From: Bordetella sp. H567
GTDB lineage: Bacteria > Pseudomonadota > Gammaproteobacteria > Burkholderiales > Burkholderiaceae_B
Length of the DNA stretch: 64,000 nucleotides
NCBI RefSeq assembly: GCF_001704295.1
Contig: NZ_CP012334.1
Location: 5,158,084 to 5,222,083, forward strand
Reading direction: 5' to 3'
The position numbers were made by a program, and so were the translations under genes. The notes under the pieces are model-generated. The model ran no database searches, was not told where the DNA came from, and saw only the letters and a program-made list of their open reading frames with translations. This document shows positions 1-9,031 of this stretch, in pieces (position 1 is the first letter of the stretch; every line of letters starts with the position of its first letter).

Positions 1-24
1 TGAACCAGGACGCGGGAGGGCGCC

Positions 25-1185
25 ATGAGCCTTGGAACCAAGCCACGATACATGCTGTTGGCCGCCATCGGCTTGATCGCTGCCGGCATGGTCGTCGGCG
101 CAACGCATATCCACGCGTCCGGCAAGCATGGCGAGCCGCGGGTAGGCGATGGCGTCGCCGGCCCCGCCGGAATGGTGTGGGTAGAAGGCGGGACCTTCCA
201 GATGGGCAGCGATGCGCGGCCGGCGCAGCGAAACGAGCGGCCGGCCCACCCGGTGAAGGTGCATGGATTCTGGATAGACCAGCACCATGTCACGAATGCC
301 GAATTCCGCAAGTTCGTCGAGGCGACCGCTTATGTCACCACGGCGGAACGCAAGCCCGACTGGGAAACCTTGCGGGTGCAGTTGCCGCCGGGTACGCCCC
401 GGCCGCCCGACGCGGCCCTGGTAGCGGGCGGCATGGTGTTCGTCGGCACGTCCGGCCCTGTCGCACTGGACAACATCGCACTATGGTGGCGCTACGTGCC
501 CGGCGCCGATTGGCGTCACCCGCTGGGTCCTGGCAGCAATATCGACGCCAAGGATGATCACCCCGTCGTCCAGGTCTCGTATGAAGACGCGCAAGCGTAC
601 GCGAAGTGGGCCCACAAGCGCCTGCCCACCGAGGCGGAATGGGAATACGCGGCACGCGGCGGTCTGGAGCAGGCCACCTATGCTTGGGGCGACGAGTTCG
701 CGCCGGACGGCAAGCAGATGGCGAATGTGTGGCAGGGACAGCAGGCCCAACCCTTCCCCGTCACGAACGAGAAGACCCGGACCTCTCCGGGAACCAGCCC
801 GGTGGGAACATACCCGCCGAACGGCTATGGCCTTTCCGACATGACGGGCAATGCATGGCAATGGGTGGCGGATTGGTACCGCTACGACCAGTTCCAGCGC
901 GAAGCCGCGGCCGGAAAACAAGTCGTCGATCCACAAGGCCCTTCCGAGAGCTATGACCCGTACGAACCGGGCGTCCCCGCCTATGCGCCCAAGCGGGTGA
1001 CGCGGGGAGGCTCCTTCCTGTGCAATGAATCCTATTGCCTGAGCTATCGGCCCAGTGCCCGCCGTGGCGCCGATCCATACAACAGCATGTCGCACCTCGG
1101 CTTTCGACTGGCCATGGACGACACCCAATGGCAGCAGCAGGCCGGCCGGCCGCCAGGCACCGCGCAGGCAATGGCGTCACCCTGA
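25..1185 (+). CDS. Formylglycine-generating enzyme (SUMF1/FGE family), exported or membrane-anchored
   Basis: Probable sulfatase-modifying enzyme that oxidises the active-site Cys of type I sulfatases to C-alpha-formylglycine. An N-terminal hydrophobic stretch (about residues 9-28) looks like a signal peptide or anchor, so the protein should act in the periplasm. The SUMF1 fold begins at about residue 48 (MVWVEGGTFQMGSD). The C-terminal GGSFLCNESYC motif keeps both redox cysteines of true FGEs, Cys333 and Cys338 in the C-x4-C spacing, followed by RPSARRG and LGFRLA. This separates it from the many SUMF1-like proteins that lack the pair. The start is preceded by GGGAGGG at 14-20. The window opens with TGA at 1-3, possibly the stop of an upstream partner gene, which would be a sulfatase if the usual pairing holds. 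That last point is inference. Confidence 0.85.
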   Translation: MSLGTKPRYMLLAAIGLIAAGMVVGATHIHASGKHGEPRVGDGVAGPAGMVWVEGGTFQMGSDARPAQRNERPAHPVKVHGFWIDQHHVTNAEFRKFVEATAYVTTAERKPDWETLRVQLPPGTPRPPDAALVAGGMVFVGTSGPVALDNIALWWRYVPGADWRHPLGPGSNIDAKDDHPVVQVSYEDAQAYAKWAHKRLPTEAEWEYAARGGLEQATYAWGDEFAPDGKQMANVWQGQQAQPFPVTNEKTRTSPGTSPVGTYPPNGYGLSDMTGNAWQWVADWYRYDQFQREAAAGKQVVDPQGPSESYDPYEPGVPAYAPKRVTRGGSFLCNESYCLSYRPSARRGADPYNSMSHLGFRLAMDDTQWQQQAGRPPGTAQAMASP

Positions 1186-1240
1186 GAGCACTGACACACG
1201 GCTGCGCGGAGGCGCATGACTATGGCCAAAGGGAGGGTCG

Positions 1241-2020
1241 ATGAAATGCTCACTTTCTAGCGGATGCGTCCGTCTTGCGTTGACGGCCTTCCCTATCGTC
1301 GCATCGACATCGGCCCAGGCACAAGACAGTCCATCCCCCGACACATGGCAGTTCGAAGTAACGCCGTACTTCTGGGCGGCCGGCGTAAGCGGTTGGGGGC
1401 GTATCGGCGCGAGAACGCCCACGGTGAAATTCGACGCCAGTTTTTCCGACGTATGGCGCAACCTGGACGTGGGCGCCATGGGTACCGTGGAAGCGCGCAA
1501 GGGCCGCTGGGGCATCCTGTTCGACGCGATATATGTCAAGGTGGGCGAGGACTCCAAGCCATTGCTCGAGGGCGACCTGGGCAAGGCAAGGCTGCACGTA
1601 TCGCAGACCATCCTGCAACTGGCGGGCGCTTACCGCATCGTCGACGACAGGGTGTTTCCCATCGACGTGCTGGCCGGCGTGCGCTATACCTACCTGGACA
1701 GCGACCTTTCGTTCACGCGCAGCCCCTTGTTGCCGAACGGGGCCGACCGCAGCAATAACGTCGACTGGACCGACGGATTCGTCGGAATACGCGGCCGCTA
1801 TTACCTGACGGACAAGTGGTCGGTACTGGGGTACGCCGACGCGGGCACCGGTGGCACCAAGTATTCCTGGCAGCTTATCGCGGGCACTGACTACCAATTC
1901 AACAAGTCGGTGGTGGGGAAGTTCGGATACCGGATCCTCAGCATGAAATATGAGTCGGACAAGTTCCTATATCAGGGAAAGACAGCGGGCCTCTACCTGG
2001 GCGTAGGCATCAAGTTCTGA
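1241..2020 (+). CDS. Outer-membrane beta-barrel protein
   Basis: The 259-residue product has a signal peptide ending near AQA at residue 27. The body alternates short aromatic-rich strands (WQFEVTPYFWAAG, GILFDAIYVKV, YGYR-like segments) and ends in Phe (LGVGIKF), the usual C-terminal residue of porin-like barrels inserted by BAM. It is about the size of an eight- to ten-strand barrel. AGGGAGGG lies a few bases upstream of the ATG. It follows the FGE gene by 55 bp on the same strand and may be co-transcribed with it. The family (OmpW-like, OprD-like or other) could not be fixed by eye, and no ligand is proposed. Confidence 0.7.
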   Translation: MKCSLSSGCVRLALTAFPIVASTSAQAQDSPSPDTWQFEVTPYFWAAGVSGWGRIGARTPTVKFDASFSDVWRNLDVGAMGTVEARKGRWGILFDAIYVKVGEDSKPLLEGDLGKARLHVSQTILQLAGAYRIVDDRVFPIDVLAGVRYTYLDSDLSFTRSPLLPNGADRSNNVDWTDGFVGIRGRYYLTDKWSVLGYADAGTGGTKYSWQLIAGTDYQFNKSVVGKFGYRILSMKYESDKFLYQGKTAGLYLGVGIKF

Positions 2021-2489
2021 CGACCGGGATGTTCCCTCCCGCCACGCGGTCCCGCCGGATGGCGTAGAACCGTCCGACTCGGCTGCAGGCGCGGAACGCG
2101 CCAATAACGCCTGTGTCACACGGCTTTCCCGCGGCATCCGATAGGGGCCGCACTTTGGAGTCGCCGCCGTGTCCGTTGTCAATCCCGTATCCGTCGCCAA
2201 GGATAGCCTCTCGTTCTTGCCTTCCCACCCGCCAGCACCCGATATCCCGGATCTGGCGCCGAGTCAGCTGACCGATTCAAGCGCGCCGTCGTAAACGAGC
2301 CGTCCCGCGCCAAGCCGACCCGCGGCGAGCCCCCCTGCGACGACTTACGGTGATGCCTAGCCATGCTTTGCACGACTGGCCATGGCGCAACCCTGATCCA
2401 AGCGCCTTGCGGCCGAGGCGCCTGGCTGCCCCACGGGTTAAAATTGCCGATTTTCGGCCGTGGCGCGCGGGCGCCCATCGAGGTTCTCC
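2021..2489. other. Non-coding gap with probable rimO promoter
   Basis: No ORF here has a convincing start, and the reading frames look random. The segment is less biased in composition than the flanking genes. A -10-like TAAAAT at 2439-2444 lies about 45 bases before the rimO ATG and is the likeliest promoter element, though no good -35 box stands 16-18 bp upstream. No clear terminator was found behind the barrel gene. Confidence 0.4.
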
Positions 2490-3806
2490 ATGTCTTCCCC
2501 CAAAGTCGGTTTCGTCAGCCTGGGCTGTCCCAAGGCGCTGGTCGATTCCGAACGTATCCTGACCCAGCTGCGTACCGAAGGCTATCAGGTCACCCCCTCG
2601 TACGACGATGCCGATGTCGTGGTGGTGAACACCTGTGGCTTCATCGACAGCGCCAAGGCCGAATCGCTGGAGGCGATCGGCGAGGCGCTGGCCGAGAACG
2701 GCAAGGTGATCGTCACGGGCTGTATGGGTGTCGAGGAATCGGCCATACGCAGCGTCCACCCCAGCGTCCTGGCCGTGACCGGCCCGCAGCAGTACGAGCA
2801 GGTGGTGCGCGCCGTGCACGAAGCCGCGCCGCCCAACGCGGACCACAACCCCTATGTGGACCTGGTGCCGCCGCAGGGCGTCAAGCTGACGCCGCGCCAC
2901 TACGCCTACCTGAAGATATCGGAAGGCTGCAACCACCGCTGCAGCTTCTGCATCATCCCCTCCATGCGGGGCGACCTGGTCAGCCGCCCGGTGGGCGACG
3001 TGCTGAACGAGGCCGAACGGCTGGTCAAGGCCGGCGTCAAGGAACTGCTGGTGATCTCGCAGGACACCAGCGCCTATGGCGTGGACCTGAAATACCGCAG
3101 CGGCTTCTGGAACGGCCGCCCGGTCAAGACGCGCATGACGGAGCTCTGCGCCGCGCTGTCGGAACTCGGGGTCTGGACGCGCCTGCATTACGTATACCCC
3201 TACCCGCACGTGGACGAAGTCATCCCGCTAATGGCCGAGGGCAAGATCCTGCCTTATCTGGACATCCCCTTCCAGCATGCCAGCCCGCGCATCCTGAAGG
3301 CCATGAAGCGGCCGGCGTTCGAGGACAAGACGCTGGCGCGCATCAAGCGCTGGCGCGAAGCCTGTCCCGACCTGACCCTGCGTTCGACCTTCATCGTCGG
3401 CTTCCCCGGCGAAACGGAGGAAGACTTCCAGTACCTGCTGGACTGGATGAGCGAGGCGCAACTGGATCGCGTCGGCTGTTTCCAGTATTCGCCCGTGGAA
3501 GGCGCGCCGGCCAATACGCTGGACAATCCGGTGCCCGACGAGGTCAAGCAGGAACGCTGGGACCGCTTCATGGCGCACCAGCAGGCGATCTCCGCCGAAC
3601 GCCTGCAGCAGCGGGTGGGACGCGAGATCGATGTGCTGATCGACGAAGTCGATGAAGACGGCGCCATCGGCCGCAGCAGCGCCGATGCGCCGGAGATCGA
3701 CGGCACGGTCTACGTGGCTTCGGATAAGCCGCTGAAGCCTGGCGATCTGGTGCGCGCGACCGTCACGGACGCGGACGAGTACGACCTGTGGGCCGACGCG
3801 GCCTAA
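2490..3806 (+). CDS. rimO: Ribosomal protein S12 methylthiotransferase RimO
   Basis: Radical-SAM enzyme that methylthiolates the conserved Asp of ribosomal protein S12. The N-terminal UPF0004 domain holds Cys13, Cys49 and Cys78 for one 4Fe-4S cluster. The radical-SAM CxxxCxxC triad is Cys147, Cys151 and Cys154 in [12 protein letters not shown], and a TRAM domain fills the last 65 or so residues. The length of 438 aa is normal for the family. The start was set at [15 protein letters not shown], just after GAGG at 2480-2483, and not at the longer in-frame ATG at 2460, which adds ten residues foreign to the family. The gene stands alone, convergent with the ferritin-like gene downstream. Confidence 0.95.
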   Translation: MSSPKVGFVSLGCPKALVDSERILTQLRTEGYQVTPSYDDADVVVVNTCGFIDSAKAESLEAIGEALAENGKVIVTGCMGVEESAIRSVHPSVLAVTGPQQYEQVVRAVHEAAPPNADHNPYVDLVPPQGVKLTPRHYAYLKISEGCNHRCSFCIIPSMRGDLVSRPVGDVLNEAERLVKAGVKELLVISQDTSAYGVDLKYRSGFWNGRPVKTRMTELCAALSELGVWTRLHYVYPYPHVDEVIPLMAEGKILPYLDIPFQHASPRILKAMKRPAFEDKTLARIKRWREACPDLTLRSTFIVGFPGETEEDFQYLLDWMSEAQLDRVGCFQYSPVEGAPANTLDNPVPDEVKQERWDRFMAHQQAISAERLQQRVGREIDVLIDEVDEDGAIGRSSADAPEIDGTVYVASDKPLKPGDLVRATVTDADEYDLWADAA

Positions 3807-3860
3807 GGTCGGGAAAAGACAGGGGGGCCCGGGTCAGATCGCCACGGGCACGTGCGTGAA

Positions 3861-3882
3861 CGATGGCGGCGTACCGCCATCG
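3861..3882. terminator. Stem-loop between convergent rimO and ferritin-like gene
   Basis: Perfect 9-bp stem: CGATGGCGG at 3861-3869, loop CGTA, CCGCCATCG at 3874-3882. It lies in the gap between converging genes and could stop transcription from either side. No T-run follows on either strand, so intrinsic termination is not certain. Confidence 0.4.
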
Positions 3883-3935
3883 CCGTGCAACAGGGCGCGC
3901 GGGGCCGCCAGGCGATCCCCGCCGCACCGCCCGCA

Positions 3936-4481
3936 TCAGGCCAGGAAATCCGACAGGTCGTCGGCGTGTTCTTCCTCCACCGCCAGGATCTCTTCCAACA
4001 GCCGTCGCGTGGTGGGATCGTTTTCGCCGATGTATTCCACCATCTGCCGGTAGCTGTCGATGGCCACGCGTTCGGCCACCAGGTTTTCCTTGATCATGTC
4101 CTCCAGCGTGGACGCTTCGACATACTCGGAATGGCTGCGCTGGGTCAGGCTCGCCGGGTTCATGTCGGGCTCGCCGCCCAGCTGGACGATGCGTTCGGCG
4201 ATGCGGTCGGCGTGCTGCTGTTCTTCGGTGGCGTGTTCGGCGAATTCCGCCGCCACGGGTTCCGCGTTCATGCCGCGCGCCATGAAGAAGTGGCGCTTGT
4301 AACGCAGCACACAGACCAGTTCGGTGGCCAACGCTTCGTTTAACAAGCGCAGTACGGTCTGGCGGTCGGCGCGGTAGGTATCGGTGACCGCGCCATCTTT
4401 CAAGCCCTGGCGGGCCTTTTGACGCAGGGCCTGGACGTCGACGTGGAAATCGGCCGTCTTCGATTTGCTGGGCATATCCAT
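3936..4481 (-). CDS. Ferritin-like di-iron protein (bacterioferritin-type)
   Basis: Four-helix di-iron protein of 181 aa, probably cytosolic, with an iron-storage or oxidative-stress role inferred from the fold. Likely ligands follow the ferritin pattern: Glu54, the EQQH motif Glu87/His90, Glu137 in AERVA, and the second ExxH at Glu169/His172. It is longer than typical bacterioferritins because of an N-terminal extension of about 35 residues. No heme-binding Met could be identified with confidence. GGAGAG stands 8 bases before the ATG. Neighbouring genes give no functional clue. Confidence 0.75.
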   Translation of the reverse strand: MDMPSKSKTADFHVDVQALRQKARQGLKDGAVTDTYRADRQTVLRLLNEALATELVCVLRYKRHFFMARGMNAEPVAAEFAEHATEEQQHADRIAERIVQLGGEPDMNPASLTQRSHSEYVEASTLEDMIKENLVAERVAIDSYRQMVEYIGENDPTTRRLLEEILAVEEEHADDLSDFLA

Positions 4482-4849
4482 ATCTGTACTCTCCTTGTTT
4501 TGGCGTGGGCCAGGACCGGCGCCACGTAGCGCCGTCCCGATGAGAATCCCGTCGTCCGCGGTCCGCGCCGACGATGCGATCCGGCCGGTCGCGGCCGGCG
4601 ATTCGGGGTGCGAAGCGATACCGATATGCGGCCGGCGCGCTGTGTCAAAACGTATCGGCGCCGCGGAGCCTCGCGGGAAAATATGCGTAAACTACCGAGC
4701 TTCGGTCTACGGGTCCGGGGCGGTAAGCAAGTTTCGCGCCCGGGCCTACCGCCCGGTGCCGCGATGGCCAGGTCCCCAGGGCGCCCGCCCTGCGGCAAGT
4801 GCCCCTCGCGCCCAGGGCCGACAAACGCTAGGTGCGAGCGGTGCAAAGC
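4482..4849. other. Divergent intergenic region, ferritin-like gene / LOG gene
   Basis: No gene is supported in these 368 bases. The short ORFs present have no Shine-Dalgarno sequence and are rich in Arg and Pro, as random GC-rich reading would give. The region must hold the promoters of the two diverging genes. The AT-richest patch is at about 4676-4700 (GGGAAAATATGCGTAAACTA), but no clean -35/-10 pair was found. Confidence 0.35.
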
Positions 4850-5434
4850 ATGAAACTCGAAAATATCTGTGTGTATTGTGGGTCCAACGCGGGGCGCCAG
4901 CCGGTCTATGCGGAGGCTGCCCGCGGCTTCGGCCGCGAATTGGCGCGGCGTGGGCTGGGCCTGGTCTACGGCGGCTCCAGCGCCGGCATCATGGGCATCC
5001 TGGCCGACGCGGTGCTCGAAAACGGCGGCCGCGTGATCGGGGTGATTCCCGAGGCCCTGGTCAGGAAGGAGCTGGCCCACGGCGGCCTGACCGAACAGCA
5101 CATCGTCGCGTCCATGCACGAACGCAAGACGATGATGGCCGAAAAGGCCGACGGCTTCGTGGCACTGCCGGGCGGCGTCGGCACGCTGGAAGAAATATTC
5201 GAAACCTGGACGTGGGCGCAGCTCGGCTTTCATGCCAAGCCCTGCGGCCTGCTGAATATCGCCGGCTATTTCGACAAGCTGACCGCCTTTCTGGACCACA
5301 CCGTCGAGGAAGCCTTCATGCGGCCCCAGCATCGCGCGATGCTGGCGGTGGAAAGCGACCCCGCACAGCTGCTGGCGCGTTTCGCCAGCTACACGGCGCC
5401 CACCGTGTCGAAGTGGATCGAACCGGCGAAATAA
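4850..5434 (+). CDS. LOG family protein (nucleotide 5'-monophosphate phosphoribohydrolase)
   Basis: Rossmann-fold enzyme of 194 aa from the Lonely-Guy/lysine-decarboxylase-like family, which hydrolyses the N-glycosidic bond of nucleoside 5'-monophosphates such as cytokinin ribotides. The diagnostic motifs are MHERK at residues 89-93 and PGGVGTLEE at 107-115. The N-terminal ICVYCGS and GGSSAGIMG are also typical. The ATG at 4850 (MKLENICVYCGS) fits the family better than a GTG 18 bases upstream. The stop codon is one base before the next ATG, so it is translationally coupled to the NTF2-like gene. Its bacterial substrate is not known. Confidence 0.85.
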   Translation: MKLENICVYCGSNAGRQPVYAEAARGFGRELARRGLGLVYGGSSAGIMGILADAVLENGGRVIGVIPEALVRKELAHGGLTEQHIVASMHERKTMMAEKADGFVALPGGVGTLEEIFETWTWAQLGFHAKPCGLLNIAGYFDKLTAFLDHTVEEAFMRPQHRAMLAVESDPAQLLARFASYTAPTVSKWIEPAK

Positions 5435-5435
5435 C

Positions 5436-5966
5436 ATGAAGACGACCACCGAACAGCTGCTGCGCGATTACTTCCATGCCAAGGACGAGAACCGCCCGTG
5501 GTACATGGCCCGCGCCTTCGCGCCGGATGCCCGGCTGAACATGGTGCTGAAGACCGCTTCCATCGCCTTCCCGTCCGAGGTCGCGGGCGAACCCGCCATT
5601 GCCGATACGCTGGTCCGCGCCTTCGGCCAGACCTACGACAACGTGTACACCTTCTACCTGGATCGACCGGCGCCGGGCACGGTGCTGGACGAATTCAGCT
5701 GCGACTGGATGGTGGCGATGACGGAAAAGGCCACCGGCAACGTACGTGTGGGCTGCGGCCGCTACGATTGGCGCTTCCAGGCCGAGCCGCATCGGGTCAA
5801 GCACCTGACGATTACCATCGAGTCGATGGAAACGCTGGCGGCCGAGGCGATGCCGGCGGTGTTCGAATGGATCACGTCGCTGCCCTACCCTTGGCTGGAC
5901 CGGGCGGCGCTGGCACACATGCCCGCCCTGCCCGGCCTGGAAAACCTGCGCCGCCTGCTAGGCTAG
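5436..5966 (+). CDS. NTF2/SnoaL-like fold protein of unknown function
   Basis: The 176-residue cytosolic product begins with a helical segment containing LLRDYFHAKDENRPWYMARAF and continues with strand-rich segments (VLDEFSCDWMVAM, GCGRYDWRF, HLTITIESM). This pattern suggests the cone-shaped NTF2/SnoaL fold used by many small enzymes and ligand carriers. The start lies one base after the LOG stop, so the two are likely one operon. Its TAG shares the tetranucleotide CTAG with the stop of the convergent orphan gene. The fold assignment is from motif appearance only, and no substrate is proposed. Confidence 0.5.
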   Translation: MKTTTEQLLRDYFHAKDENRPWYMARAFAPDARLNMVLKTASIAFPSEVAGEPAIADTLVRAFGQTYDNVYTFYLDRPAPGTVLDEFSCDWMVAMTEKATGNVRVGCGRYDWRFQAEPHRVKHLTITIESMETLAAEAMPAVFEWITSLPYPWLDRAALAHMPALPGLENLRRLLG

Positions 5967-8794
5967 ATTGAATCTTCACTGTCCGACTCGATAATCTCGA
6001 CAAGATGGTAGCGGGCGGAGATCGGACTGATGATCTCGCGGTGCCAACGGCCTTCGGGAGTGGGCGCCATGCGCAGATCGAAAGCCAGGGAGGCGTAGCT
6101 CTGCTCGGCGTCCAGCTTCACGCCGGATCCGGTGAATAGCGTGACGCTGTCCTGGTGATCCCACGCCACGCAGATCCGCAGCACGTATGACCCGTCGGCC
6201 AGGCGCGTCACGTCCGTGCACACCGACCCACCCCCGCCCGGCAGCACCGGGCGGCCGTCGTCCAGCTTGATCGGCGCCGCCGGTCCCAGCGCGTACAGGG
6301 CAACCTGGCAGTCCCCGGCGATCGCCTGGGTGAAATATATCGAGAGCGCAACGGTGTCGGCACCGGCCACTTGGCTCACGGCCGCAAGCGCGCGGTCGGC
6401 ACCTGGGACATGGCTATCCTCGCCCGGCACCGGCGCCGAACTCGTATAGGGAAGGTACTGGCCACGGCGGTCGATGCCCATGACCGAGAACCGCGTGGTC
6501 GGCCGGTCTATCGCATCCAGCAGGAATTGTTCAGCCACGTCGATGGTCAAGGGGCCGTCCGGGGAGGCGACCTGGCGATAGGCCAACCTGTTCACGGTCA
6601 TGTCCTTGCGCAGGAGCTCCCTGGCGAAATCCCGCTGCTGCGTGGGCGTCATGGCCAGGCTGGCCTGGCCGAGCACCGCGTCGTAGTGCACGCCGAATTG
6701 TTCCAGGACCGCCTTGGACAGGGCGGGCGTCCAGCGGTCTGCGAAGGTGGTGCCGATAATATCGCGCATCGCCACTTCGTCATCCGCCGCGGATACCGCG
6801 ATCAGGGCTTCCATCAGCTGCGAAGCCAGGCGCAGCCGCCACGCCACATACGATGCGGGCTGAATGGGCGATGCGCCATTCCCCTGTTCATCGGGGTGAT
6901 CCAGGACGACGCAGGAAGCTGCATCGTTCAATCCATTGGAAAGGATGTGACCGAGCCGGTCCATTCCGGCGCACGCGGCCGCACGGCGATCCGGATGCCG
7001 TTCCACGAAGTCGCGCCACGCCTTCCCCGCAGCCTCCGTACACAGGCGCAGGGTTTCGTCGGGGCCCATGTCGATAAAGCTGGCGTGCGTCGCGCAGGCC
7101 GTGGCAAGCGAATCGGCGCCATCGCGTAACGCATGCAGGATATGGGTGGGTTCCAAGTTCCTTTCGGCCAGGCGTTCGGCCAGCGCGGCGATATGTTCCG
7201 CGCCGATCGCGATATGCGGCGTGCCGCGCTCGCGGGCGACGGCTTCCAGGGCACTCCTGTCCATGACCAGGCCGTATTTTTTCAGGCCGCGTTCGCACTG
7301 GCGCAAGCCTTCGACCTCGCTATGGCACATGCGCTGGAGGGCCGCGAGATCGAACACGCGTGGCGAGTCGCCGGAACCGCTGCAAAACAGGCGCAGGGCG
7401 CGCTGCACGGCGACGCGCAAGTCCTCGTCGACGAGGCGTGGCATGGCTTCGCCACTGGCCAGGCAGTCGTTTTCCCAGGATACGCACGTGAAGGCCAATT
7501 CCTTCAGCGCGGCCAGGACCCGCCCCCGTTCGCCGCTGGCGAGGCAGCCATTCAGATCCCGCAGGCATCCAATCAGCCTGTCGCGATAAGGCCGCATTTT
7601 TTCATCGCGCACGCCCTGTATCAGTCTGGCCGCGCCGGCCAGCCGGGCATCGTCGCCTGCCTCCATGGCCAGGATCAGGCTGCTCAGTGCTTTTACGTGC
7701 AGCTTGCCCACGAAGTCCAGCACGTCCTTGAGGGGCCTGCGCATGAGGGCGGCGGCGATCAATCGCGGGACCAGCGTATTACCGTTGCCGATATCCAGCA
7801 GGCCGGTGTAGCCCGCCGCCTCCAGGTTCTTCACCACGGATTCGCAGGCCAGGTCGTAGACGGCCTGGCTTTCCCGGCCCTGGCCCAGCTGGAAATCGAT
7901 CAACTGCGCGGTCGCATGGACGAAATAGTCCATCCGCCGGCTGACGGCATGGGCCACGGGATCCTGGAGCCCGGCGATCAGGTCAAGCCGCTGTCGCCAC
8001 AGGTCCGGCGAGGACCGCAGATGCGCAAGCGCCCGGGCCATCGGACACCGCGCGGGTCCGGTACCTTCCGCCGCCGCGGCGGTGTTCAGCGGCGCCAGTT
8101 GCAAGGCCAGCGTCCGCAACTCGGCATGGGCCAACTGCGCAAGGGCAGCCGAAAGCACATCGCGCGCCATGCGATCGTCGCCCAGGCTTTCCAGCCTTAC
8201 CGCCAGGCGGGCGCATGCGGCGTCCAGCGCATCGGCGTCGGCGGGGAGCGCCCGCGCCACCTGCCTGAGCGGCGTGATCAGCGTGCGCCGCGCGAGCTCC
8301 CTGTCCAGCATCGCGCACAGCGTTTCCCACGCCTTGCGGGCCGGATCGCCTTGTGGCGCGCGGGCCAGCCAGGCGTCGGGATCCCGGGCGGCGGTACCCA
8401 GGGTGCCCCGCAGCGCGGCCAGTTGCCCGGTATCGGCGCGTCGGCAATATTCCTGGGTGATGCGGTTGAAGACCTGCGCTTGCGCGGATTCCGGGCAGCC
8501 GCGGGCCACACGGTCGCACAGGCGCCGCATGTCGTCCTGGCTGATACTGCCGCCGCGTTCGGTGTCCGACCACTTCTGCATGGCGCGCACCCGGCTGTCG
8601 GTGCCCAAACTGGCATAGAGCAGCGCCAGCGAGCCGCGCAGGGAGCCGACATGGCGCATGTCCCTGGCCAGTTGCAGCAGGCGCTTGGCACGGCCAGGGC
8701 GGGCCCGGAATGGCGCGGCGCCTGCATGGCCCGCTACTGTCAAATCGGCGGCGTAGGACACGCCGCCGGCAGAGCGCAAACTATCCAGCGCCAT
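5963..8794 (-). CDS. Large orphan protein, candidate secreted effector
   Basis: Open frame giving 943 aa from the ATG at 8794. That ATG has GGGAGAG just upstream, at 6-base spacing from GGAG. A 32-residue longer version from 8890 has no ribosome-binding site. No signal peptide, membrane helix, Walker motif or known catalytic signature was found. The first 750 or so residues look almost wholly helical, rich in Leu, Ala and Arg. The last 200 look beta-rich and end in the acidic tail EIIESDSEDSI. Two AWR tripeptides occur, in GKAWRDF and VAWRLRL. The Ralstonia RipA/AWR effectors are named for this triad, but a tripeptide is no proof of kinship. Size, helical repeats, lack of a signal peptide and isolated position would suit a type III secreted effector. 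This is speculation, and no secretion gene lies in the window. Confidence 0.7.
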   Translation of the reverse strand: MALDSLRSAGGVSYAADLTVAGHAGAAPFRARPGRAKRLLQLARDMRHVGSLRGSLALLYASLGTDSRVRAMQKWSDTERGGSISQDDMRRLCDRVARGCPESAQAQVFNRITQEYCRRADTGQLAALRGTLGTAARDPDAWLARAPQGDPARKAWETLCAMLDRELARRTLITPLRQVARALPADADALDAACARLAVRLESLGDDRMARDVLSAALAQLAHAELRTLALQLAPLNTAAAAEGTGPARCPMARALAHLRSSPDLWRQRLDLIAGLQDPVAHAVSRRMDYFVHATAQLIDFQLGQGRESQAVYDLACESVVKNLEAAGYTGLLDIGNGNTLVPRLIAAALMRRPLKDVLDFVGKLHVKALSSLILAMEAGDDARLAGAARLIQGVRDEKMRPYRDRLIGCLRDLNGCLASGERGRVLAALKELAFTCVSWENDCLASGEAMPRLVDEDLRVAVQRALRLFCSGSGDSPRVFDLAALQRMCHSEVEGLRQCERGLKKYGLVMDRSALEAVARERGTPHIAIGAEHIAALAERLAERNLEPTHILHALRDGADSLATACATHASFIDMGPDETLRLCTEAAGKAWRDFVERHPDRRAAACAGMDRLGHILSNGLNDAASCVVLDHPDEQGNGASPIQPASYVAWRLRLASQLMEALIAVSAADDEVAMRDIIGTTFADRWTPALSKAVLEQFGVHYDAVLGQASLAMTPTQQRDFARELLRKDMTVNRLAYRQVASPDGPLTIDVAEQFLLDAIDRPTTRFSVMGIDRRGQYLPYTSSAPVPGEDSHVPGADRALAAVSQVAGADTVALSIYFTQAIAGDCQVALYALGPAAPIKLDDGRPVLPGGGGSVCTDVTRLADGSYVLRICVAWDHQDSVTLFTGSGVKLDAEQSYASLAFDLRMAPTPEGRWHREIISPISARYHLVEIIESDSEDSI

Positions 8795-8900
8795 CATGCT
8801 CTCCCGGGTAAGGGCCTGCGCCCATGCTCGGACGAGAAAAGTACCGGCACCGCCAGGCCCGCGCCCCGCCGCCGCGGGGTAACCGGTCATGGTAGAAACA

Positions 8901-8921
8901 GAGATGGCGCCGCGCCATCTC
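8901..8921. repeat. 9-bp inverted repeat in leader of the orphan gene
   Basis: GAGATGGCG at 8901-8909, spacer CCG, CGCCATCTC at 8913-8921, a perfect stem. With the orphan gene starting at 8794 it lies about 107 bases upstream, in the promoter or 5' leader between the orphan gene and the diverging PNPOx-like gene. Confidence 0.5.
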
Positions 8922-8959
8922 CGGACATCCCAATCGCGCGTACTGCCGGATTAAAAGGA

Positions 8960-8977
8960 CATCGGAAAAATCCGATG
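8960..8977. repeat. 7-bp inverted repeat in divergent promoter region
   Basis: CATCGGA at 8960-8966, AAAA, TCCGATG at 8971-8977. It lies between the orphan gene and the PNPOx-like gene in an AT-richer patch. It could be an operator for either gene or a small hairpin. Confidence 0.4.
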
Positions 8978-9031
8978 ATGCGGCTGTCTCGGCTACGATA
9001 GGCGCCAGGCGCGCCAGACTGCGCCGCCGCC

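Noticed and set aside
2363-3655. Alternative 430-codon frame overlapping rimO
   Set aside because: Arg/Gly/Pro-rich out-of-frame reading; rimO motifs are complete in the chosen frame.
8795-8890. Earlier ATG start for the orphan gene
   Set aside because: No Shine-Dalgarno before 8890, Gly/Ala-rich extension, and a good site at the ATG pair 8797/8794.
7133-9001. Long plus-strand open frame of 622 codons opposite the orphan gene
   Set aside because: Its composition (Gly, Arg, Gln, His rich) is what antisense reading of a GC-rich gene gives. No start signal or domain, and the minus-strand frame has a good ribosome-binding site.
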